From NCBI GenBank assembly GCA_964590495.1, contig CAZPWQ010000160.1:1-6445 (forward strand): a stretch of DNA of 6,445 nucleotides, written 5' to 3'. Positions 1-5,244 of the stretch are shown in pieces; the first letter of the stretch is position 1, and each line of letters starts with the position of its first letter. Both the position numbers and the translations under genes were made by a program. The DNA is from CAZPWQ01 sp964590495. GTDB lineage: Bacteria > Bacteroidota > Rhodothermia > Balneolales > Balneolaceae. The notes beneath the pieces are model-generated. The model was given only the letters and a program-made list of their open reading frames with translations, was not told the DNA's origin and did no database searches.

Positions 1-62
1 CTTATACCCTTATACCGGCAATAAGCCACATTTTCAGCAAATATTGTGATTCAACTCATCAC

Positions 63-731
63 TTACTCTGGCAGCAGAAACCTTATGTACTTGATCTCTT
101 TTCCTTTTTCCAGGTGTTTCTTTTCAAAATCCGTTTGAATGGTAAGGATATCGTTATCGGTCTCTTCTTTATAAATATCCTCTTTGATCTGATGAATGCT
201 GCACCCGAATTCTTCCAGTGAATCTATTGTAAATTCAAACAGTGATTGACTGTCGGTTTTAAAATTTATGATTCCATCTTTTTTTAACACTCTTTGGTAG
301 AGTCTTAAAAATTTAGCCGATGTGAGCCTCTTACTCCGGTCACTGCCCTTAGGATAGGGATCGGGAAAAGTTATCCATATTTCATCAACCTCTTCCGGGG
401 CAAAATATTCATCCAGATGGTCGATATAGATTCTGAGGAACCGAACATTCCCCAGATTTTGCTTACGTGCTTTTTTTGCGCCTTTCCACAGACGTGCTCC
501 CTTTATATCCACTCCGATATAGTTTCCGGCCCGGTTTCTGCGGGCCAATTCCAGGGTATACCTTCCCTTGCCGCATGCCAGTTCCAGGATAATCGGGTGT
601 TGATTATTAAAAATTTCCGAATGCCATCTTCCCTTTGGCTTTTTGGAATCATTCGACTGAAAATCAGTAACTTCCAGTACATTTTGAAATTGGGTGATTT
701 CCCTGAACCGCTGAAGTTTGTTTATACCCAT
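63..731 (-). CDS. trmB: tRNA (guanine-N7-)-methyltransferase TrmB
   Basis: A 222-residue protein, complete, with the length and layout of TrmB. This cytoplasmic SAM-dependent enzyme methylates N7 of G46 in the tRNA variable loop. The SAM-binding Rossmann motif I is LELACGKGRY (about residues 49-58), followed by GVDIKG (73-78). The catalytic-loop motif TFPDPYPKGSDRSKRLT (121-137) corresponds to the PDPW/Q-K-x-x-KR signature of the family. FKTD (157-160) matches the Bacteroidota form of a late motif, and the C-terminal IKYIRFLLPE is also typical. The first ATG of the frame is used (729-731); another ATG ten bases upstream is out of frame. I see no good Shine-Dalgarno sequence. The 5' leader is unusual: degenerate ATCCGAA repeats start about 22 bases upstream of the start codon, and a large palindrome separates the gene from pdxH. 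Any promoter of its own must therefore lie within or beside repeat DNA. Family assignment is secure. Confidence 0.95.
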   Translation of the reverse strand: MGINKLQRFREITQFQNVLEVTDFQSNDSKKPKGRWHSEIFNNQHPIILELACGKGRYTLELARRNRAGNYIGVDIKGARLWKGAKKARKQNLGNVRFLRIYIDHLDEYFAPEEVDEIWITFPDPYPKGSDRSKRLTSAKFLRLYQRVLKKDGIINFKTDSQSLFEFTIDSLEEFGCSIHQIKEDIYKEETDNDILTIQTDFEKKHLEKGKEIKYIRFLLPE

Positions 732-767
732 ATACTACCATCTTAAAATTATGAGCACGAATTATTA

Positions 768-829
768 AAATCCGAAGCACGAATGACCAATCCTTTAAAT
801 CCGAAATCCAAATGACCAAAATCCGAAAC
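768..829. repeat. Degenerate tandem repeat, ATCCGAA-type units
   Basis: Three direct copies of a unit of about 23 bases start at 768, 797 and 819. Each opens with AAATCCGAA, and the first two continue to GACCAA (ends 790 and 819). The third is cut short after AAATCCGAAAC. A further partial match, GCACGAAT at 755-762, repeats at 777-784. Spacing is irregular (29 and 22 bases) and no unique spacers are conserved, so this is not a CRISPR. The last two units also form the left arm of the palindrome at 797-947. The array lies in the 5' leader of trmB. Confidence 0.75.
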
Positions 830-947
830 ATCCGTGGTTGTTGTTTATTACTCAGCCGAATATAGAATATCTTGCCTTTTTGATAGTGGACTGGGTATGT
901 AAACAACAGCAGCCGTTTCGGATTTTGAACATTCGAATTTCGGATTT
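797..947. repeat. 151-base near-palindromic repeat element between pdxH and trmB
   Basis: Two 33-base arms at 797-829 and 915-947 are inverted copies matching at 29 of 33 positions; both are built of AAATCCGAAAT and AAAATCCGAAAC blocks. The pairing continues inward: TGTTGTTTA (839-847) is the exact complement of TAAACAACA (900-908), and TACTCAG (849-855) pairs with CTGGGTA (891-897) with one G-U. This leaves a loop of about 35 bases (856-890). Transcribed from either strand, the element would fold into one long hairpin; as DNA it could extrude a cruciform. There is no U-tract after the stem on the minus strand, so it is not a typical Rho-independent terminator, although it could mark the 3' end of the pdxH transcript. 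No ORF of note lies inside. A MITE-like or REP-like non-coding element is the best description. Confidence 0.75.
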
Positions 948-952
948 CCCCT

Positions 953-1618
953 TCAGGGCGAAAGCCGGAAAATTTCCCATGCTGACGATTTATTTTCACG
1001 CTCATAGCAAATACGGTCGTGAAGGCGCCTTTCTCTTCCCTGCCAAAATTCTATACGAGTCGGCTGCAGAATATATCCGCCCCAAAAATCCGGAAGAGGA
1101 ACATCCTTATCTTCAAATTTTTTGCCGGCTTCAATAAAACGATCCTCTACTTCCTTACGTGATGAAATCCTGCTGCTCTGTTCCGAGGCCCACGTTCCCA
1201 GCTGACTCAGCCGCGGACGTTCCCGGAAGTAAGCTTTCGATTCTTCACGACTCATCTGCCGCACTTTGCCTTCAATTCGCACCTGACGCTCAAGAAGAGC
1301 CCAGTAGAAACAAAGAGAGGCAACGGGATTTTCCTGTAACTCCCGCCCCTTGCGACTTTTATAATTTGTATAAAAACGAAATCCATCCCGGTCAATGCCT
1401 TTTAAAAGAACAATTCGTGATGAAGGAATACCTTCCCGGGTTGCGGTGGAAAGAGTCATTGCATTGGCATCGATCAAATCTGCCGATAATGCCTGTTCAA
1501 ACCAAACCAGGAATTGATTGACAGGATCTTCTTTTACAGCGTCTTCGGATAACTCCTCCCTGCTGTAATCTCTTCGGATTTTTTCGATCTTTGAAAGATC
1601 TGCAGACTTTTCATTCAT
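953..1618 (-). CDS. pdxH: Pyridoxamine 5'-phosphate oxidase
   Basis: A 221-residue protein, complete, close to the usual length of about 218. It is the FMN-dependent enzyme that oxidises pyridoxine 5'-phosphate or pyridoxamine 5'-phosphate to pyridoxal 5'-phosphate, the last step of the DXP-dependent route and of B6 salvage, in the cytoplasm as a homodimer. Visible signatures are PSSRIVLLKG (65-74, FMN phosphate and substrate Lys73), FYTNYKSRKG (82-91), LERQVRIEGKV (109-119), YFRERPRLSQLGTWAS (130-145, with Tyr130, Arg134 and Ser138 matching the substrate-phosphate ligands of the E. coli enzyme) and EFWQGRERRLHDR (190-202, with the Arg198/His200 pair). The end, WEIFRLSP, matches the canonical RLAP-type terminus, so the gene is intact. 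The ATG at 1616-1618 lies nine bases beyond the stop of the thioredoxin-like gene, which implies co-transcription from upstream. The ribosome site is weak (AGAAG). A palindromic repeat starts six bases past its stop. Confidence 0.97.
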   Translation of the reverse strand: MNEKSADLSKIEKIRRDYSREELSEDAVKEDPVNQFLVWFEQALSADLIDANAMTLSTATREGIPSSRIVLLKGIDRDGFRFYTNYKSRKGRELQENPVASLCFYWALLERQVRIEGKVRQMSREESKAYFRERPRLSQLGTWASEQSSRISSRKEVEDRFIEAGKKFEDKDVPLPDFWGGYILQPTRIEFWQGRERRLHDRICYERENKSSAWEIFRLSP

Positions 1619-1627
1619 AATAAACTT

Positions 1628-2206
1628 CTATCCGAAGTAATCCGGTTCATTTCCGGCTTTCCATTTAATATTGCATCCCATACTGGGTTTCTGTGCATCT
1701 TTAACTTTTCCATCCAGCAGAAACTCTACGGCTTCACGTAAATCCTTACCATTGACCGGCTCCTCATTACCAGGACGACTGCTGTCAAACTGTCCACGGT
1801 AAACCAGTGTGTTATTTTCATCAAAAAGGAAAAAGTCGGGAGTGCATGCCGCTTTATAATCTTTGGCCACTTCCTGTGTGCCATCATAAAGGTAGGGAAA
1901 TGAAAACTGGTGCTCCCGCGCCTCGGCAGCCATTTTCACCGGACTGTCGTCGGGATAGTTTTCGACATCATTAGAGCTGATAGCGACTACGCCTATGCCT
2001 TTCTGCTGAAAATCGCGGGCTGCAAAAACAAATTCCTTCAAAATATGTTTTACAAACGGACAATGATTGCAAATAAATACCACCAGCAATCCCTTGGCAT
2101 TGGAAAAATCGGAGAGAGAAACAAGCTGATTATTGACTGTATCGAACAGATGGAAATCAGGAGCTTTGGTTCCAAGTTCCAGCATGGTAGAGGGAGTATT
2201 AGACAT
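1628..2206 (-). CDS. Thioredoxin-fold family protein (AhpC/TSA-like, CNHCPFVKH type)
   Basis: A 192-residue protein with no signal peptide, so probably cytoplasmic. It belongs to the peroxiredoxin-like thioredoxin-fold group recognised by APDF near the N-terminus (15-18) and by FICNHCPFVKHI (44-55), which holds a CXXC pair at Cys46/Cys49. Further family marks are VAISSND (74-80), KAACTPDFFLFD (118-129, Cys121 next to the cis-Pro), VYRGQFDSSRP (135-145) and the terminal PSMGCNIKWKAGNEPDYF (174-191, Cys178). Four cysteines at conserved places suggest a thiol-disulfide or peroxide-handling role, but the substrate of this subfamily is not known to me. The start ATG at 2204-2206 gives the TPSTMLELGTKAPDF opening I recall for relatives; the inner Met8 is a less likely start. 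No clear Shine-Dalgarno is visible. It is the first gene of a probable two-gene unit with pdxH, and the repeat-free stretch upstream (2207-2284) should carry the promoter. Confidence 0.9.
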   Translation of the reverse strand: MSNTPSTMLELGTKAPDFHLFDTVNNQLVSLSDFSNAKGLLVVFICNHCPFVKHILKEFVFAARDFQQKGIGVVAISSNDVENYPDDSPVKMAAEAREHQFSFPYLYDGTQEVAKDYKAACTPDFFLFDENNTLVYRGQFDSSRPGNEEPVNGKDLREAVEFLLDGKVKDAQKPSMGCNIKWKAGNEPDYFG

Positions 2207-2279
2207 AAGTAAAAATATTTTGATTAATTTTTATTCCTTCAGATTACTGGAATATATTAAATGAGGCGGGAGAAATGAA

Positions 2280-2354
2280 TAAAAAACCGGTACCTGCAAA
2301 ACAAAATTGAGGTTATCTATGCTATTAGAATATTTTTGCGTGCAGATACCGGTT
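2280..2354 (-). terminator. Long-loop hairpin followed by a T-tract, probable terminator of the radical SAM gene
   Basis: Read on the minus strand, AACCGGTATCTGCA (2354-2341) pairs with TGCAGGTACCGGTT (2298-2285) over 14 positions, with a single G-U type mismatch. A T-rich run follows, TTTTTTATT when the last stem bases are included. The 42-base loop can extend the stem weakly through CAAAA/TTTTG. It begins about 63 bases past the stop at 2417. The large loop is atypical for Rho-independent termination, so it may be a terminator, an RNA-stability hairpin, or both. Confidence 0.5.
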
Positions 2355-2416
2355 GTAAAGCTACTTATCTATCAATACAATGATTTAGACGACAACTGAT
2401 GATCAAAAGTTTCATT

Positions 2417-3472
2417 TTAAAACAGATTAAGTTGTCCCACCTGTGGACGACGAAAATGTCCGGTGGAAAGAGGTGGTGACGAACGATTAAACCCCAGCTT
2501 CTTAACCTGAAGATCAAAGAAATCAGATATTTGCTTTGCGAACTCTCCCTCACCGCGAAAACGGGTTCCGAATTCACTGTTGTTTAACTCACCGTCTCTC
2601 ATGTCACGCAGCCTGTTCAAGACTTTATCTTTCCTGTCCGGAAAATACTGTTCGAGCCATTCCTGGAAGAGATCTTTAACCCCATAGGGAAGACGAACGA
2701 TGGTATAACCCGCTTTTGTTGCTCCGGCTTCACGGGCAGCTTTCAGAATATCCGCACATTCGTGATCGGTTAACCCCGGTATTATCGGTGCCACATTAAC
2801 ACCTGCAGAAATTCCATTTTCTGCCAGTTCCCTGATAGCTTGCAGGCGGCGCTGAGGCTGCGATGTTCGCGGCTCCATCACCCGGGCAAGGTCACGGTCG
2901 AGCGTTGTAACAGATAAGGTAACATGTACGGCATTATATTTCGCCAGTTCCCGGAGCAGATCAATATCGCGGGTTACAAGATAGTTTTTGGTTATGATAC
3001 TCACCGGATTTCGGGCCTCGGCAAAGACTCTGAGACATCCCCTGGTAATTTCCAGCTTCCGCTCAACAGGTTGGTATGGATCTGTCACACCGCTCATTAT
3101 TACCGTCTCCGGTTTCCAGCTCCCGGACACAAATTTGGATCGCAACTTATCCGGTGCGTCATATTTAACCATGATACGCGACTCAAAATCAAGTCCGGAT
3201 GAAAAGCCGAGATATTCGTGCGTCGGACGCGCATAGCAATAAATACATCCATGCTCACATCCACGGTATGGATTGAGGCCATAACTAAAGGGGAGATCCG
3301 GACTGTCATTTTTTGACAGAATTTCTTTAGTGTCGTCTTTAAACAGTTTCGTCTCCTGTGACGGCTTTTGCCCTGTTTCCTCGTCAAGGTCGTAATCGGT
3401 ATATCTGCCTTCAAACCTGTTGGCAGGATTATCGGATGCTCCGCGACCCCGGATTGCATTTTTCTTGCTCAT
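2417..3472 (-). CDS. PA0069-family radical SAM protein (SplB/spore photoproduct lyase-like superfamily)
   Basis: A 351-residue cytoplasmic protein, complete. The radical SAM cluster motif CEHGCIYC has the spacing CX3CX2C (Cys72, Cys76 and Cys79 from this start) and is preceded by SYGLNPYRG and followed by YARPTHEYLG, hallmarks of the SplB-like COG1533 group. Later segments SGVTDPYQPVERK, ITKNYLVTRD, SVTTLDRDLARVMEPRTSQPQRRL and VNVAPIIPGLTD fit the (β/α) barrel of this family. The N-terminal IRGRGASDNPANRFEG and C-terminal GQLNLF are as in the PA0069 branch. The enzyme should bind a [4Fe-4S] cluster and cleave SAM; its substrate is unknown and it need not be a DNA repair lyase. The ATG at 3470-3472 is preferred over the GTG directly before it (3473-3475); GAAGG sits nine bases upstream of the ATG. 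It appears to be a single-gene transcript, with 210 bases to the next gene and a hairpin in that gap. Confidence 0.92.
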   Translation of the reverse strand: MSKKNAIRGRGASDNPANRFEGRYTDYDLDEETGQKPSQETKLFKDDTKEILSKNDSPDLPFSYGLNPYRGCEHGCIYCYARPTHEYLGFSSGLDFESRIMVKYDAPDKLRSKFVSGSWKPETVIMSGVTDPYQPVERKLEITRGCLRVFAEARNPVSIITKNYLVTRDIDLLRELAKYNAVHVTLSVTTLDRDLARVMEPRTSQPQRRLQAIRELAENGISAGVNVAPIIPGLTDHECADILKAAREAGATKAGYTIVRLPYGVKDLFQEWLEQYFPDRKDKVLNRLRDMRDGELNNSEFGTRFRGEGEFAKQISDFFDLQVKKLGFNRSSPPLSTGHFRRPQVGQLNLF

Positions 3473-3475
3473 CAC

Positions 3476-3643
3476 ATAATACCTTCAGAAATTCATATTC
3501 TGCTTTACTCTTGTAAGCATAACGACAAACAATGACGGCATAGTGTCATCATTCCAGGCAATGGGTATTTTTTCTATCAAAAGAGGAAAATATAGCACCT
3601 GCTACTGCAATATCGGCATATAATATATTTTAAAAACACGATG
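3476..3643. other. AT-rich leader and presumed promoter region of the radical SAM gene
   Basis: The stretch lies between the lipoprotein terminator and the radical SAM start. It is AT-rich and holds no ORF worth calling. I found no pair of boxes that fits either the sigma-70 or the Bacteroidota TTTG/TANNTTTG consensus well enough to mark as a promoter. A small inverted repeat, ATGAC (3532-3536) with GTCAT (3545-3549), is the only symmetrical feature near the likely transcription start and is too short to call an operator. Confidence 0.4.
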
Positions 3644-3675
3644 AAATAAAAAAGCCCCATAAAAAATGGGGCTTT
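3644..3675 (-). terminator. Rho-independent terminator of the lipoprotein gene
   Basis: On the minus strand a perfect 10-base stem, AAAGCCCCAT (3675-3666) with ATGGGGCTTT (3660-3651), encloses a five-base T loop and runs into TTTTTTATTT. The stem begins 24 bases past the stop codon. On the plus strand the stem is followed by AGTAG rather than a T-run, so it serves the minus-strand gene only. Confidence 0.9.
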
Positions 3676-3699
3676 AGTAGTTAGATGAAAACCCTACGA

Positions 3700-4497
3700 T
3701 TATAAGCCGATATCAGAACAGCCTATAGTACTTTTATCTGAAGTCCAGCAGAGTTTCTCGTTGCTGTCTTTATCCCACCAGTAACCGTGATCTTCTGAAG
3801 TATCCCAGTAGACTTCAAATTCTGTTGTACTATTCATTGTCAGCGTATGTGCCGTGCCATCCTGGACATATACAATTGACGATATCGAATCTTCATCATG
3901 GAAATTGAATGTCGCTGTTAAATCACCATCATCACCGGTATCCCATTCATAACTCAGCACCGCATCAGTAGTACCTTCATCAAAGTCGTTGATCTGCCAA
4001 TCGCCACTGCTGCCGTCCAGGCTGGTGGTTCCCTCCATAAATTTATAATCCTGATAATCCACGTCTCCACCGGTATATGTAATAAAATATGCCCAATTAA
4101 CCTCTCCGGCACTCTCATTGACATTAGCAGTCAGTGTAAAATCCAGACTTTCACCATCACTGGTTATGCTATAGGTCCAAACCCATTGGCCATCCTCAAA
4201 CTCAGGTTCTTCATTTTCCGCCATACCAAAAAAAGTGAAAAACTGTCCGAATGCAAATAGACCCTGCGCTGTGAGAGCAGTATTCTGTGCATTGCTAAAA
4301 GCGTGCTCATCCAGAAGTTTACTTTTCTCTTTTGACTGACTGAAATAGCTGAAATCCGGCTGAGCGGCAGTTATTTCCGGAATTTCAGGAGGTTCGCCCA
4401 CATCTTCTGTCCCCGTGCTGTTATCACCACAACCTACTGCTACCATCATTAAAAACAGACAGCCGGCAGTAAGTTTAAAAATTGTAGATCGTATCAT
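3700..4497 (-). CDS. Putative lipoprotein, function unknown
   Basis: A 265-residue protein that I cannot place in a named family. The N-terminus is a lipoprotein signal peptide: basic MIRSTIFK, a hydrophobic stretch LTAGCLFLMMVAV, and a lipobox ending AVGC with the lipidated Cys at 23. GDNSTGTEDVGEPPEIPEI follows as a flexible, acidic, proline-containing linker (24-42). The mature part is very acidic and rich in Asp, Glu, Gly, Ser, Thr, Trp and Tyr, with alternating hydrophobic/polar stretches (DFTLTANVNES, TATFNFHDED, HTLTMNSTTEFEVYW), suggesting an all-β fold. Two late cysteines (Cys250, Cys260) could form a disulfide in the periplasm or at the cell surface. The start ATG at 4495-4497 places the signal peptide correctly; the upstream GTGGGA is a poor ribosome site. 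The gene is a single transcript with its own terminator and about 750 bases of non-coding DNA upstream. It could bind a ligand or simply be a structural surface protein; nothing in the sequence decides this. Confidence 0.82.
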   Translation of the reverse strand: MIRSTIFKLTAGCLFLMMVAVGCGDNSTGTEDVGEPPEIPEITAAQPDFSYFSQSKEKSKLLDEHAFSNAQNTALTAQGLFAFGQFFTFFGMAENEEPEFEDGQWVWTYSITSDGESLDFTLTANVNESAGEVNWAYFITYTGGDVDYQDYKFMEGTTSLDGSSGDWQINDFDEGTTDAVLSYEWDTGDDGDLTATFNFHDEDSISSIVYVQDGTAHTLTMNSTTEFEVYWDTSEDHGYWWDKDSNEKLCWTSDKSTIGCSDIGL

Positions 4498-4740
4498 AAT
4501 TGTCCCACTTAATTATAAGTTTAGTTAAATACCATTCACTCTTTACATACGAAAAGGAGATTATTTTTAGGTCATATCCCTCGTCTGTAAGTTTATGGTA
4601 GTATAGTAAGTATGTTCCAGACCCGATTCCTTACAAAATAATTTTAAGATTATGGATTCGTATACCATACTTTTGGAATTTCCACTATCATTGGATGACA
4701 AAAGAAAAGAATATAACAAAATCTTTGCATAACACTTGCC
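4498..4740. other. AT-rich upstream region of the lipoprotein gene, no gene seen
   Basis: No credible ORF or RNA gene is present. The stretch probably carries the lipoprotein promoter and 5' leader, but no convincing promoter boxes were found. Two short palindromes lie close together, GTATACCATAC (4660-4670) and TGGAATTTCCA (4674-4684), about 165-185 bases upstream of the start codon. They might be regulator sites, though palindromes this short also arise by chance in AT-rich DNA. Confidence 0.4.
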
Positions 4741-4745
4741 CTGAA

Positions 4746-4778
4746 CATCCCTACGGGTGTAACAGCCTTTAAGGGCTA
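4746..4778. repeat. Pair of small adjacent hairpins at the edge of the repeat patchwork
   Basis: CATCC (4746-4750) pairs with GGGTG (4755-4759) around a CTAC loop, with one G-U. Eight bases along comes the near-palindrome AGCCTTTAAGGGCT, at about 4764-4777. The two sit 41 bases before the 10-base-period array. Neither is followed by a T-run on either strand, so they are not terminators. They look like part of the dispersed repeat material in this gap. Confidence 0.4.
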
Positions 4779-4818
4779 TTAATGTGCCATAATTCGATGT
4801 TTATTGCTTTCGGGGTTA

Positions 4819-5034
4819 TTACACAAAGCTACACGAAGAAACGCAAAGGAACACAGAGAAAACCTGTGAGACGTAAAACGCGAAGAGGCCAGAGGTTGAC
4901 AAAGCAAGAAGCGAGAAGCAAGAAGGATACGCACAGACAACGGGCTCCAAACTTATTTAAAGTTGTGCTGAGGTTGAAGAAAAGTTACCAAAGCCTTTGT
5001 GTAACTTTGCGCTACTTTGTGTCACTCTGTGTAA
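4819..5034. repeat. Inverted arrays of a 10-base tandem unit (ACACAAAG type)
   Basis: The left arm (4819-4858) is four consecutive 10-base units: TTACACAAAG, CTACACGAAG, AAACGCAAAG and GAACACAGAG. The right arm (4995-5034) is four units in the opposite orientation: CTTTGTGTAA, CTTTGCGCTA, CTTTGTGTCA and CTCTGTGTAA. Read as inverted copies, the two 40-base arms match at 31 of 40 positions. The 136-base centre (4859-4994) has no convincing gene. The strict 10-base period, about one helical turn, and the mirrored arms are clear in the sequence. From general memory, similar CTTTGTGTAACTTTGTG-like strings occur repeatedly between genes in environmental Bacteroidota-type genomes, sometimes beside small accessory ORFs; that was not checked here. 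The plus-strand open frame running across it is a by-product of the stop-free repeat. Confidence 0.8.
4902..4922. repeat. Short tandem repeat, 7-base purine-rich unit
   Basis: Three head-to-tail units, AAGCAAG, AAGCGAG and AAGCAAG, are followed by a decayed fourth, AAGGATA. They sit inside the centre of the ACACAAAG inverted element. The unit is unrelated to the 10-base arms, so this is either a nested second repeat family or an independent tract. Confidence 0.6.
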
Positions 5035-5072
5035 CGCTTTTAATGGCTATGACTTCGTTATCCACCCATCGG

Positions 5073-5155
5073 GACGGCGAATTCAGCCTGCCTACGCCGA
5101 AACTTTCATAAATAAGCTAATAAAATTTGCAATGGCTTCGTGCAGGCAGGCCGTC
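5073..5155. repeat. GC-rich imperfect inverted repeat
   Basis: The left arm, GACGG (5073-5077) plus CCTGCCT (5087-5093) and CGAA (5098-5101), pairs with the right arm TTCG (5137-5140), AGGCAGG (5144-5150) and CCGTC (5151-5155). A nine-base bulge (5078-5086) interrupts the left arm, and the loop is about 35 bases of AT-rich DNA. The arms are distinctly richer in GC than the surroundings. This is a third repeat type in the same gap. No T-run follows on either strand. Confidence 0.45.
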
Positions 5156-5172
5156 GGAGGAGAGGGTTTCCG

Positions 5173-5200
5173 GTCTCCTGTCTCCTTTTCTCCTTTTTTT
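5173..5200. repeat. Pyrimidine tract with degenerate GTCTCCT units
   Basis: GTCTCCT (5173-5179), GTCTCCTT (5180-5187) and TTCTCCTT (5188-5195) follow one another and end in a T-run up to 5200. On the minus strand this is an AAGGAGAC-type purine tract, about 45 bases downstream of the aldehyde dehydrogenase stop. It is the fourth distinct short repeat in the gap. No terminator structure for the aldehyde dehydrogenase gene was found between here and its stop. Confidence 0.45.
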
Positions 5201-5244
5201 ATAGCTGCGAGGGAGCTCTGTTCCCGAACTGAATCTGTTTAAAA

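Noticed and set aside
1..16. Tandem CTTATACC repeat at the left edge
   Set aside because: Only two eight-base copies and cut by the window edge; too short to interpret.
46..62. Terminator for trmB: GTGAT/ATCAC hairpin directly beside the stop codon
   Set aside because: Only five base pairs, AT-rich, and no T-tract follows on the minus strand.
768..829. CRISPR array
   Set aside because: Units are degenerate, unit starts are 29 and 22 bases apart, there are no unique spacers of constant length, and no cas gene is present.
797..947. Rho-independent terminator of pdxH
   Set aside because: The stem is long but is followed on the minus strand by AAAGGATTGG and not a T-tract; retained as a repeat element instead.
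664..1005. Minus-strand frame spanning the trmB start, the palindrome and the pdxH end
   Set aside because: Overlaps two well-identified genes in another frame and is open only because the repeat lacks stops in that frame.
4782..5111. Plus-strand open frame of 109 codons across the ACACAAAG element
   Set aside because: Its protein is low-complexity Lys/Arg-rich, then SLCVTLRYFVSLCVTL, a direct readout of the 10-base repeat; no ribosome site and no family resemblance.
5158..5200. Plus-strand terminator: AGGAGA (5158-5163) with TCTCCT (5174-5179) and a later T-run
   Set aside because: The stem is six pairs, the T-run is about 15 bases away, and no plus-strand gene precedes it.
4997..5242. Plus-strand open frame of 81 codons
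   Set aside because: Begins inside the right repeat arm and runs through the GC-rich and pyrimidine repeats; composition follows the repeats and not a protein.
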